Shown here one piece after another: positions 1 to 12,680 of a stretch of DNA of 64,000 nucleotides. The stretch covers positions 884,051,038-884,115,037 of the forward strand of contig NC_133658.1 of the NCBI RefSeq assembly GCF_037893015.1, read 5' to 3'. The translations under genes were made by a program, and so were the position numbers. Source of the DNA: Macrotis lagotis (lineage: Eukaryota; Chordata; Mammalia; Peramelemorphia; Peramelidae). Each line of letters begins with the position of its first letter. Position 1 is the stretch's first letter. The notes below the pieces were generated by a model. That model was not told the DNA's origin and searched no databases. It was given only the letters and a program-made list of their open reading frames with translations.

Positions 1-176
1 TGGACAGCTCTCCTTGTTAATCTTCCTGCTCTCAAGGCCAGAGACTGTGGGAAGTGGCACCTCACCTGCCCCCCGCCCCCAGCCAAGGCCCCAGCCCCTC
101 CCCATGGGTCTCTTACCCAGGATGGGCCGTCCAAGGCTTCTCTCACCTCTTCCAGTCTGATGGGGGAAGGACTTAC
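1..176 (-). other. TMEM201 intron 9 (partial)
   Basis: Non-coding sequence left of exon 9, starting with the GTAAGT donor at 176-171. Nothing else recognisable; the next TMEM201 exon is outside the window. Confidence 0.6.
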
Positions 177-476
177 CGCGCATGGGCTGGAGGCCTTGGG
201 CAGGCTGTCTCTTGCCAGGGAATCGAGAGACTTCAGGGCTGAGCAGGCTGCCGTTGGCAGGGCTCGGCTCATCGGAGCTGCTGGGGGTGTGGAGGGTCTC
301 CCCAGGGGATGGGAAAAGCAGAAGCTTCTGCCCCTTCAGGTTGAGGCGGGCTGGGCTGATGAGTGGTCGGCGAAGGTGAAGGGATCCGGAGCTGGAGGCC
401 ACAGAGCCTGCCACAGACGGAGCCGGAGAGGGCAGAGGGGATGAAGCACAACTTCCAGACAGCAAGGTGAAGTAAT
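177..476 (-). CDS. TMEM201: TMEM201 coding exon 9
   Basis: Residues 486-585: [20 protein letters not shown] ... [20 protein letters not shown] ... [15 protein letters not shown] ... QGLQPMR. The core through [16 protein letters not shown] is very close to the human protein. The acceptor is TTCTCCAG|ATTAC and the donor CGCG|GTAAGT. The final ~20 codons are poorly conserved. The next exon must lie left of position 1. Confidence 0.93.
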
Positions 477-3400
477 CTGGAGAAGACACAAGGAAAAGGC
501 ATGTCGTAAGGGAGAAAAACTGAACCCTTAGTACCTGGGACAAATAAAGGCATGGCTAGAAACGGACATGGGGAGGAAAGTGGTTTCTCTACCATTATCG
601 TGGATGTATGGAGAATTAAGTAGAGAATACTCAATACTCACAGTCCTAAGACTATCAGTGTTGGGAAGGACCTTAGTGACCATGTGGAACAGTCTCACAC
701 AACATACTTGGCAAGAGTCATTGGGCAAAGACCTCTGAGGGGCAACCCTATTCCACTTTCAGATAGCTCACTTCACTAATACATTTTTTCTGATTTAAAT
801 ATGCGAATGAATCCTAGAGCTCACAGACTGAGGAGTTCGATCCAATGATAAGATGGCAGTCTATTGAACACAAGCCTCATCCATCCCTTCCTCCACATTC
901 CCCACCCAACACACCTGACTTGGCGAGGAGGCCCTCCTCACTTTCTCCTAACAGTCCAGCATCAGGGTTGTCCATCCATCAAACCTCTCCCTCTCCGACA
1001 GCCAACATTTCCCTGAGGATGCACTTTCTTCCTATTCTTCTCTGATATTGTTTCTTGGAGCTAAGCCATGGTCCACTCACATGCAGTTGTCTGGGACTCT
1101 CACTTTCCATACTTTGGAGATGGTTGTGTAGCTTGTAGCCACACAGCAACATTGGTAAGAATTTTGGAATTAAAAACATGGGTCCCAGAGCATTAAAATG
1201 AAAGACACTACCCACCTTCTGATAAAGACTGCATAGATTCCACAAGAATCTATTTTCAACATAGCTAATGTATTTTGGTTACAAAGAGGTATCTTTTTTT
1301 AATAAGGACTCTATTCCCCCTTCCCTCATTTTTTCCTGAGATGGATTGGAGGGAGAATGGGAGAAAGATATCATTAAAACATTTGATTTAATAAAAATGC
1401 AGAGATGAACAGAAGGCTGGCCAGAAAGAATCAGACAAGCAGAGAAACTATGAAGATTACATTTTGGTTCGATAAAACACACTTAACATGGTAACCAGAG
1501 TCATGAAGACCCAAGTTCAATACAACCTCAGACACTAACCATGTGACCTTGGCAAATCATTTAACTTCTGCTTAATTAAAATTAATTCTCATCAAGTTCC
1601 TGCAAAATGGGGATAAAAGCACCCACCTTCCCAGGGTTATCGTGAGATAAAATGAGATAATATTTTGTAAAGCAATTTCTAAACCTTAAGGTGCTAGTTA
1701 TTATTATTAGGTTGAATTTATTATACATTCACAAAAAGGAAAGTTAAGATGTATATAAAAGGTTCACAGAATCATATACAATCCTCTTCTATGTGTATGG
1801 AAATGCCCATTTTATTCATGTGTTGAGTTCTCTTAAATTGGATTATTGAATTGAAGGTGAATCTGTTTCTGAAAGAAATTTAGGGTCATTAAAGAGTTTT
1901 CCAATTTTTAAAAAACATTTTTATTTAAATTCTATTTAAATAATAAGAGTTCTAAATTCCATCCTTCTGCAATCAGGTATGTCATACATGAGCAATTCCA
2001 TAAAACATCTCCATCTTAGTAATTTTGTACAAGAAGACTCAAATTAGCATGTTTCATTCAGTCTGTGTTTGATCATTATCAGTTCTTTCTTGGAGGCAGA
2101 TAATATGCTTCATCATTAATCCTTTGGGATTATCTTGGATCATAATATAGCTGAGAAAATTCACAATTCTTCATTGAACAATATTGTATTTTCCAATTTC
2201 TTAAAGGTAGTAGCCTGTCCTCTTCCTCCAATTTCATGCTAGGCCCAACTTGGTGTTCCTCTATAGTGGACATTTCCAGATATGCATAATGGTGACCAAG
2301 TTCTCTACAGTGTCTACTCCACTGCACATCATAATCTGGCTAACAGATATTCTTCACTCACTTGATCGTACCTATGTGGCTGGTCAGGCCAAACTCTTTT
2401 GAGTGATTACTGTCATCTTCCAGGATTGTCTGCAATGTCCTAGGTTTGACAGAACCAACATAATATCAACTTAAACAGAAACATCTGCAGAACCTCATCA
2501 TCCAGAGTAATCTCTCCAGCTTGGATTCTACTCTCCACCTCCATCCCAGAGGCAAACATGATGAGTACATACGTCTCTGTCTTATGCCTTGACAGATGAT
2601 TTTGAATAATTCTCTAAGATGGAGACATCTTGTTGAAAGAGAACTTTTACTATGATGTTTTACTACACCACCAAGTCAAATGTGTTTTCAAATCGTCACA
2701 ACAGGATCTCATATTTTATATATCTTTCAGTAACCTGTGTGATGGTAAAGATGTTGGTCAAGTGTGAAGAGTCTCTTGTGGCAACCCACATTCATTGGAT
2801 TCCTTCAGGTCCTGGCTAAAATCTCACCTTCCACAAGAAGTCCTTCCCATCCCCCTTAATAGTATCTTCCATGCTATTGCCTATTTCGTGTATATATGTT
2901 TATCCATAGCTGTTTGCTTGCCATCTCCCTCATTAGGCTGTGAGAACCTTGAGGGCAGGACCTGTTTTGTTTTTTTTTTGGCCATTCTTTGTGGCTCTAG
3001 CACATAATAAATGGTGAATGATTCTACCTGCCCATTGGGAGAGTTAGTTACCCTCCCAATAACAGTCCTAGGCTCCTTAATGCATGTGTAGATGATTCTC
3101 ATAAAAAGTTCTGTACTGATGAGAAAATAAGACCATGGGTCAATATAGAATAAGCCAACATTTTCTCTGTAGATTTCTCATCCTGCTCTTTAGCCCTGAT
3201 CTCCTCTGGGCATGCTCGGTGCAACTCAGTTACTTTCCCTTTCTTTGCTCCCATCACTGATGCTTCTAGTTCACTGTCCAAAACCCAAGGGTGGTACCTC
3301 TACTATCTTAATGGTACAAAGTCTGCTATTTTAAAAAAACATCTTTACAGCTCTTTCCCAATCTTGTTTATTGTTCTTCCAGATGAGTCTCTGCACTTTA

Positions 3401-6400
3401 CATTGCTTTCTCTACGCTTGATTCTACAGTTCTACTCATGATTTCCCATCGTTTTTCTTCACTGCACATGGTGGGTGCTTAAAAAATTCTTATTCCTTCT
3501 TGGCTTCACCATCCTCTTCTACCTCCAATATTCTTCCTCTGATCTGGGTCTCTCTCTCTTTCTTCTAGCCTCAGACACAATTGTAGGAGATGAGCCAGGA
3601 AGCATTCCACTCTTTTTGCATCTACTCTGGGGATCTTCTATAGCTTTGGGCCTACAGGATGGAAAGGGTCATGGGAAATACTTTCTGGGATTTCTACTTC
3701 TTGTAATATTAAGTCCAGGCTTTTTTTTTTCTCTTCAATGTTTTCAGGAAGTCCTATAATTTTCAGGTTGCCCCTCCTTGATCTATTTTCGAGGTCAGTG
3801 GTTTTGTTGATAAGGTATTTTACATTTGCTTCTATTTTTTCTATTTTTTGATTTTGTTTAACTGACTCTTGCTGTCTCATGGAATCATTAGTTTCTGTAG
3901 ACTCCATTATTTTTTGGGGGGAGGAGTTTTCTTCATTAACCTTTTGCAACTCCTTTTCCAATTGGTCAATTCTACTTTTGAAAGATCTTTCCATTTGACC
4001 AATTGAGGTTTTGAGAGAATTAATTTCTTTTTGCATTTGCTCATTTGAGGATCTGAGAGATTTATTCTCCTTTTGTATTTGTCCAATTGTACTTTCTAAG
4101 GTTTTGTTTTCTTGTTGCAAGGTATTAATTGTCTCTCCCAAATTTTTAAGCTCCTTTCTTATTTCTTCAAGGAAGTCTTTCTGTTCTGGAGACCAGATTG
4201 TATTCTCCTCAGAGGTTCCAGGTCTCTCTGAGTTAGGGTCTTTCCCTTCCAGGAATATTTCTATGGATCCACCTTTCTGCTGACCCTTCTTCATTTTGCT
4301 AAGACCTTGAGTTTGGGTGGGCTGCTTCACTGGGGCTTGGGATCACCAAAAGCTTTACTCACTGAGTGCAGTTTCTCTGGCTGGCTAGTAGGAGGTGCTG
4401 GTTGCTTTCTCTGGAGTGTCTGTGACCTTGGCTGAGGCCTCCCTTTGCTTGAAGGGAGGAGTTGGAGCTATTGAATTCTTTTGCCTTCAATCAATAGTGG
4501 GCTTTACCCTGGCCTGAGGTCATTCCTCAGCTGGGCTGGTTCTTCTGCTCACACAACTGGGCCTGAGGCAGAAGTAGTTTGCATTTGTTTGTTTGGGAAG
4601 GGGCCTCAGCTACAATGGACTCAAGAGTTCCTCAGATCTGAGGAGCCCAGGGATGGTGTCTGCAGCTCTCTTGCACCAGAACTCTTCCCCCCAGCCCCAT
4701 CCCCAAGCTCCAGGGGGACAGCACCAACAGCAGCGCCTCTGCTCCCCTGCTGACCCAAGCCCCTGTTGTCCAGCCCCACCACTGATCCAGCAGGTCCGGC
4801 TCTTGGGCCCTCAAACTCCTCGTTCCAATTCAGCTGTTAATCTGACTGATCATGGCTGATCCTCCCTCTGAGCCCAGACTCACCCACCCGAATTCGGCCA
4901 AAGCTGCTGCAGGAAACAAACCCTGAGGTAGATGTTCTTTCTCCTGGCTTTTCTTTCTGGGTTTTGTGGGTCAGATTTCTTTTAAGAGGTTTGTTTCATG
5001 TGATAGATGGGGAAGAGATCAGGAGACTTTAGAACTGTGCCTGTCTTCTTTCCACCATCTTGGCCCGGAAGTGTAGATTTCTACTTCTTTCTAAAGCTGA
5101 ATGAACACCTAAGCCCAGCAGGGTCTTCAGCAGATATCTAATTCAGAGGGACCAAGATAGTATTTGTGGGAACAAAGCTGTGAGGTTGAAATTTTTCACA
5201 ATTCGTTAAAACTTTAGGATTTGATGTTCTTGATTCAGTTCTGTTGCTTGTGTTTCATAAGTGATTCTCTGTACTTTAGTTTCCCCAACTGTGAATTGAG
5301 ATCATCCCCCAAAGCCGGGGAAGGTGAAATGATAAGACTTAAATGCCTGGCTCATTGTGAGAAAAGCTCTTTGCAGACCCTATAGTCTTATAAAAATGAG
5401 TTATTTTCAATAATAACCCTCTGAAAAACCTACTTTTAAAATCTTACCCTTTCACCCCTCCCCTCTAGAGGGTACAGTGAGAGAACCTGGGTTCCAGTCC
5501 TAGCTCTGCCACTCCTCAGCTGCCTCATGTGTAAAACATTAAGTCCTTTCAGGCTCAAGCCTCTGACCCTCTGATCCCCCTCCAGTACCCAAACCTCATA
5601 TTTCTCCTTGCCTGACAGTGGCGTCTCCTTGGATTGAGATCCCTGAGATGGTGGGCGGCTCCCACTGAAAAGATATCCTGAATCTGGAGAAGAAAGAATA
5701 ACAAAGATACTTGTGAGGAGGAGCACCTTGGTTTCTCATCTCAGCCTAGAACACAGGCATGGTCTCTCCACCGAGCTAGCTCTCAGCCATCCTTTCAAGT
5801 TAACCCACACCAGTCTTGTTTTCTGAATTCTTTGCAATGACTTAGCTCAGAGCAACAATTACGCCTCATTTGCTTCATTTTCATAGACTGCTGTAGCTCA
5901 ATTTTTCCATTACTCTCTCTCATGTACTCCAAACTTCCAGTCGAAAGAACTAGTAAGTGAGATATCCATCGACTGGGGAATGACTAAACAAATTGTAATG
6001 GAATACTATTGTGCTATGAGAAATGTGAGCAGGTTGTTTTCAGACAAACCTGGGAAGACTTACATGAACTGATGCAAAGTAAAGTGAGCAGAACCAAGAG
6101 ACCATTACTAACATAAAAGTAATGCTTTGTGTTAATAAACTGCAAAACTTAGCTACTCTGATCAATACAAGGACCACATGCACAGAGAGGTCTGAGGAAC
6201 TCTGAATACATACAGACTGAAGCATATTTTTTTCCACTTTAGTTTTTTCCTGGTAATGTGGTTAAGACAGAATTATGTTTTGCATAATTTCACAAATTTT
6301 AAAAAATGAATGCCAAAAATAAATAATAGATTTTTAATGTTTCCGGCTAAACTAGCCTACTGAGCCCAACTCCATACTCCAAGTCTTGCCTCTGTGTCTT

Positions 6401-9400
6401 TGCAGAAACTCTCCTTCCTCATTTCCGTTTCTCAGAACCCCTAACTCTTTTCTGGCTCAAGTCAAGTGCCCTTCTGCATGGAGCTTTTCTGATTCTGGTT
6501 ATTTGCATTTTTTGTTTTCCAATTACCTTTGAGCATATCATCTTTATAGGCATTATTTCCCTCAACAGAATAGAAGCTCCTTAAAGGGCATGCCCCACTT
6601 TGCTTTTGGGGTCTATCCGCTCCAGCCTATAGAGCCTCATCAGCAGACCTTTTCTCCAGACCCCAATCTGGGCTCCGCGTTACCTGACCTCCAGCACCAT
6701 GGACACATACTTCAGCACCATCCTTCGTGAACAGACATCTCAGGGATCTTTGTAATAAAGCCCTTGAAGTAGGGATTCTTAAGCTGCAGTTCACGGTTTT
6801 TGTTTTTTGTTTAAAACATTCTGATAACTGCATTTAAATACAGGTTGTAATCCAACATATTTTATGCATTTAAAAACATGATTTTGAAATGGGGTTGTTC
6901 CCCAGGCCTGTCAGAGGGACCCAAGACACAAAGTGAAGTACCCCTGGTCCACTGGGCATTCAGGAGCTTATTAAGCACCAAATGCACACCATGCTCAGAA
7001 CCTAAAATAAAAAAACCAAAATAACAAGGCTCCTGCCCTTAAGTTCACATTCTACTAAATGATAGCTTACGTTTTTCCTTTTGTCTGTGTCTCAACAGAA
7101 AGACTTTACCTCCATAATACTACCTCTCCATTAACTCATCTAATCCTCACAATGATGCTGGGGGAGTTGGGGTAGGGGTGGAGGGGTCATTATGATGCAC
7201 ACCACTAGGAAATGGCTGAGTGGGGTTCTCCTGCCTCCAAGGTTGGCACCTTGTTTCCCATATGCTGCCATTTTGCTGCCAGAGGAGAAAAGAACACAAC
7301 TTAATCTGAAGTGCTTCGTTTGTCAGGGGTCTGCAGAGAGCTCCAGGCCCTGCCACTGGCCCCAATGCTGTCCAGGAGGGAGCAGAATAAGGGAGCACTG
7401 GAAAGAAGTTTCTCTTCTAGGACCCCCTCCCCCACCCCCAACAGGAGCCTGAATGAGGACTTGTGATAGCTAGAAAGGGGATTTTAGTGTCTTTCTCTTC
7501 AAAGGGAGGAAAAACAGGGGCTGAGGCTGTGAAGGAGACACCCAAACCCCGCCGCAGGGGAGGGACCAAAATCTAACTCCCTCTTCATCCTAACAGACAA
7601 AGGCCTGTTCTTCAAGCCTGTCATTTATCTTCTAAGCAAAGATTAGGGGCAGGAATCACTATCTTTCTGAAGTTAAGACCTGCCTTTTATCCTATAAAGG
7701 ATAATTAACGATATTTTATTTAAAGGGAAAAAAGCAAGCAAATCGCTGTGCCCTCAGATCCTGTTCTTCCCTCAGAGTGTCATCCAAAAAGTCCTAGCAG
7801 TCATTCCACTGCAATCTTGTTCCCTGGCCTTGAAAGGGAGTGGAAGAAAATGGTTCACTCAGATTCAATGTAATGGAGAAGATCACACAATGATGGGGGA
7901 AGGGCCTTGAACACAGGGTGTCAGAGCTGGGGGAGTCTGCCCAGAGTCAGCTATGGTCTTGGCTGTCTGGTCCTTACATAGCTTGGCCATTGAAGGTCCT
8001 GGGACCATCTTGGGACAGTGGAAAGAACACTGGAATTGAAGTCAGAAGTGTTTAGCCCCTTACACCTATGACCTAGGGCAAGCCACAAAACCACTTGAAC
8101 CTATTTCTACATCTATGACATGAGGGTTAGATTCAAGGATCCTTGCTGTCTGTCTCCCTTAATCTTTAAATCCAAGATTCAAGGTAACTGCAGAGAGGAT
8201 GGAAGGGTGTGATCAACCTCTGAGAATCACAGATGGCTGACACAGAAGAGGCCCTCCTCGGGGCCAGGCTGGCCCTGGCAGCCAGGTCCCTGCCTCCAGG
8301 CTCTTTCTTCTATCCCTCCCTCCCTCCCCATAAGTCTCCTGCTCAGATAGATGCCACTGCCACTACTCACCTGCTCGGGTCAGGGAGGGGATGGTTCCCA
8401 GAGAAAGGGCCCTGTTGAGTCGTCCTGGAAGGGAGGATGAGGATGTCTGTCGTGGAGACCTGAGCTGGAAGAAGGTGGGTGGAGATGGGACGAACAGAGT
8501 TGGCGACACCACAGGGTAGGGGAAGGCCAGTCCATTGCTGCTGGGGGAAAAGGAACTGGAGTCTCCCGAGAGATACCTGTGAACAACAGAGATGGCATGG
8601 CGCAGGCCCAGGAAGCCCCAAAAGAGAGATACAGACCCTCCCTCCCAGTGGAAGCAGGCCTCCAGGCCAAGAGCCTAGAGCAGGGGGAGGTGTGAGGTTA
8701 GTGAAAGCAAGGAAACAATCTGACCACATTCATATCATTAGGAGAGGGCAGCTGGGAAGTGCCAGCATGACCCATCCCTCATCCGTCACCCCTCCCCAGG
8801 CTTATCCCTACATTTTTTTTGGGGGGGGTAGAAACAACACCCCAATCCCTTAGAAATTCCCATGAGCACTCAGGCAGACTAATTTCACTACAGGTTCAAG
8901 GATCTCGACTTTAAAGGGACACTGTCACCCCTGCTGACCCCCACTCTGTCCACTCACCTGTCCTCTTTCCCTATGAGATTTCTATGACTCGAGAAATTCC
9001 CCAAACCCAGGCTCATTCCCCACTCCTCCCTTGGCAATCCAGCAGTCCTACTCAAATCAGGCCTGCTGGGACCAGGGTTTGCAGGCAGAAAATGAGAAAA
9101 GGGTTAGAATCAAGCTCTGGGATTCAAGGTGAACACAATACCTTGTTGGGCAACCCTAGATATATGACTTGAAAAAGAAAAAAAACTTGCACATTTCTGC
9201 CTCCTCACCCCTAAGGGGGAGAGAAGCACAGGAAGATGGGGAGAAAGCCTTGTCTGCTTTGGGACCCAGAGTCAGGGCACAATGGTAAGGAAAGGGCAGG
9301 GAGGGGGATGCAAAGCTTTGGAATGGACACAGCAGGACATCAACATCATATCTCAAACGCCAGGTTCGGGGCAATGGTTTTAAAATGATTTATTTTTTAA

Positions 9401-11168
9401 AAAATGAACACACAGATATATATATAAATGAGCCAACCAATGGACAAAAGGTGACAGTGTCTCTTTAACTCAAGAACAAGACAAACGACAACCAGACTGG
9501 AAGGTCCACAAGCCAGAATTTTAACCATGCTTCTGATTAAAGCAATCAATTATCAGAGGGGATAAAAGAGAGAGTGACCAGAGGGAATTAATAGATTAGT
9601 CTGCCAACTTGGGGTGGGTGAGAAGGAGGGAGGGGAAGATCTGGGGAAGGTCAAACCTTACCTCTGGTCCCAGGGGACAAGTGAGGCTGGCGGACTAATT
9701 CCTAGGATGGACGTTTGTTTGGTTGTCCAGGCTGCTGAAGGGGGTGCAGCTGGAAGGCTGTGGTTGGCCTTGGCAATGGGGTTGGCAGGTCAGACAATGC
9801 TATGGCTTCCATTCACACCAAATTAAGTATTTAAAAGGACAGTGTTTGCTATCAGCAGGCTAAGAGGAGCGGCCTGTTGGCTTTCTAGACCTTGAGCAGT
9901 GGGTCAACAGAGAAGGACTTCCCGTCTTCTTGTTTAGAGGCATGGTCCATTTTGGGGAGAAATGGGAGATGGGGGGAGGTGAGAACTCAAACAGCCAGCC
10001 TGTGAGGAAGCCACAAAGGTCAGTCCTCCCGGGAGAGCTTCAGCATTCCAACAGCCCCTTCTAAGGATACGGTTTCTGCCCCATCCCTGCCCTTCTCTGA
10101 GAAGGTCATCCCCCCAGAAAGACCTAACCTAATACGTAACCTAAGGCCTGGCAGTATGGCTTCAGCACCTATGTCACCACCCAGCCCTTGGGTTTGCAGA
10201 CCCTCATCCTTGGGTCCAAGACAAAGCTTGTACATCAAAGACCTTAAAAGGACCTCAGGTGGGTTGGGGGTAAGCACTAGGTGTGTACGCGTGTGTGATC
10301 AGTACTGCAGTCAGTAGCTGCCCTAAGGCAGACACATATAGGCACACACTGGCCCTGGGCCTGGCAGGTGGGTTGAGATACCCCCAGGTAGAATGGACCA
10401 GGATGCCCAACAGCTTGGCCTCCCTTACCAAGCTCCACAGAGAGACTTTCCAGAAGCAGGGGTCTGGCCTGCCTGGGGTCCTAGTTCTCATATGTCACCC
10501 CTGTCCCTCCTCCAACTTCTTCCCATCACTCCTCAGCCCTGGCAGTAGCTCCACTCCTGAGGGTTGGGATTTCTGTTAACTTTTGGGGCACTAACTCAAA
10601 CAGAATCTTGTGTAGGACTGAGCAGATGGGCTCTGGGGAATGACCTGGGGGCACTGAGAAGTGAAGGACTTGTCCAGGATCACACATCTCATCAGACACT
10701 TGAACCCAGGTTTTCTATCAGCTGTTGCCAAGCTGTCTCAACAAAGTGAGGGTAAAAACAAGCACCAAGGAGTCACTGAGGGTGAGGGAGTCCAGAAAAT
10801 TCAGTTTCTATCTAAACAGAAGCAAAGATCTGTGAGAAAAGATAACTGTGGATCCAAATTTTTGTAGATTCACACACAGACATACACAGGACCTTAGAGG
10901 GGAAGCTAGGAGGGACCTCAGAGGCCTCAGCCCAAGGACCTAGAGGTGAGAAGCATCTGAGGTGGGATACAAGCCCAAGCCTCTGACTCCCTGAGGATCA
11001 TAGACCTTCAGAGGCTACCTTATTGAAACCCCTCAATTTACAGATGAGGAAACTGAGGCCCAGGCTAGGTGCCTTCAATCCAAAGTCAGGTAATTTGTAT
11101 CCGAGGCAGAATCTGAACAATCCCAGGACTCTTTCCTACTCGTCTGTCTAGCTATATCTCATCCTATT

Positions 11169-11210
<42 letters not shown>

Positions 11211-12629
11211 TGTGTATATGTGTGTGCACACACATGCATGCAAGGAGTGTGCATGTGTTCAAATTAAGATTTAGAAAATACTCTCTTCTCATTAAGTCTG
11301 GGAGATAAGCTATACAAAGAGAATAGGATATAAAAACTATTTTCCACCTTCAGTGGGCGCAGGGACACAGCCTGTGATCCCACTGCTATTAGGAACACCT
11401 ACGTGTGAGAACCCTCTCTACCAAGGCAGGTTGGCACCTTTTCTGTGACTTACAGTCTTAAGGCCTTGCCCATTTAAGTCACACTGTGCCTGAGGTCGGG
11501 CCTGACCCCCAGGTCTTCCTGGGCTCCTCCTCATTGGAAGTCAGCTCTCTATCACCATCACCCTGCAGTGTCAATATTATTCCCAATTACAGCCAGGGTC
11601 ATTTTGCTTTGAAAAAAAAAAAGGCAGGAGCTGGGAATTTAAACCTTCAAACATGGCTCCCTGCACATCAAATCCAGCCCCCTTTCTCTACCCCACAACC
11701 ACCTCTAAGTTGGGTAGGAAAGATGCTACCTGAGCCCTGGAGGAGCATGCCTCCAATGAAAGCATCTTCCCTCATCACTTCAGGCTACAGAATTCTTCCA
11801 AGGGCACCAGATTGGTGTTTTTTTATTTCTTTTAATCTTAAGTCACTCCTGAAACACCAAGACCAAGTAACTTGTCCCACGCCACCCAGAGTATGTGTCA
11901 GAGGCAGGGCTTAGAGCAGGTCAGCTGCCTAACAACCCTCAAAGACCCTGGGTGACAGAGAAGGAACTGATATGTACTGATGGGGGGGGGGGGTTCCTCA
12001 CTTGGGAGCTCCCTGTGCCAATGAAATCCCACTGGTTTTTATCCCTACTTTACATCTAAGCTGAGCCTCTTCCTAGCCTCCCAGCCAAATAGACAGGGGC
12101 AGATCTCAGCCCAAAAGGTTTAAAATTATGAATTAAAAGGAATTAATTAAATGACTCAAAAATGAATTAAATGAACTCATAAATTAAAATCTTCATTGGT
12201 CAAATGGGGACCATGTTAAACTAACTCTAGAGAGGAAATAAAAGGCAAGAAGACAGGAGCAATGTAATTAGACACATGAAAATTGAGGGGAAAGTTTATT
12301 GAAAAGGCACAGGGCAAGGTAGGAGAGAAAAGAGAGGCTAGCCCACCTAGCCTGACCACCCAAGTCCCGGCAGGCCTGAGACCCGAGGCCTGACCCCAAG
12401 CCCAAAATAAAATATCTCTCCATGTGGAAATGCTTTAAAATTTAAAAAAGATAAAACAAGATGTCAGCCAGAATCAAAACTGCTGGACAACCAAGGGCTA
12501 GGAGGCATTTATTTAAAAGCTGTGAACATGAAAACTGGCACCAGGTGAGGTTTACAGTGTTTGGGGTCTTCAGACAATCAACAAAAATGTTGCTGTGGCT
12601 ACCAGAACAACTACTACTAATATTGCTAT

Positions 12630-12680
<51 letters not shown>

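Larger units (their letters stand above)
477..5611 (-). other. TMEM201: TMEM201 intron 8 (GC-AG), repeat-rich
   Basis: 5.1-kb intron with a GC donor at 5611-5610 and a CCAG acceptor at 480-477. It holds a MIR-like SINE (about 1490-1710), a LINE tail in reverse (about 1895-2205), an old unassigned segment at 2205-2790, an L2 3' end (2795-3020) and a 5' piece of L1 (3703-5075). I see nothing gene-like in 477-1490, in 3020-3689 or in 5090-5611. Confidence 0.6.

Noticed and set aside
3638..4330. A 230-codon coiled-coil protein as a host gene
   Set aside because: Its order (5' UTR, coiled coil, RNA-binding start) and flanking repeats identify it as L1 ORF1, cut short.
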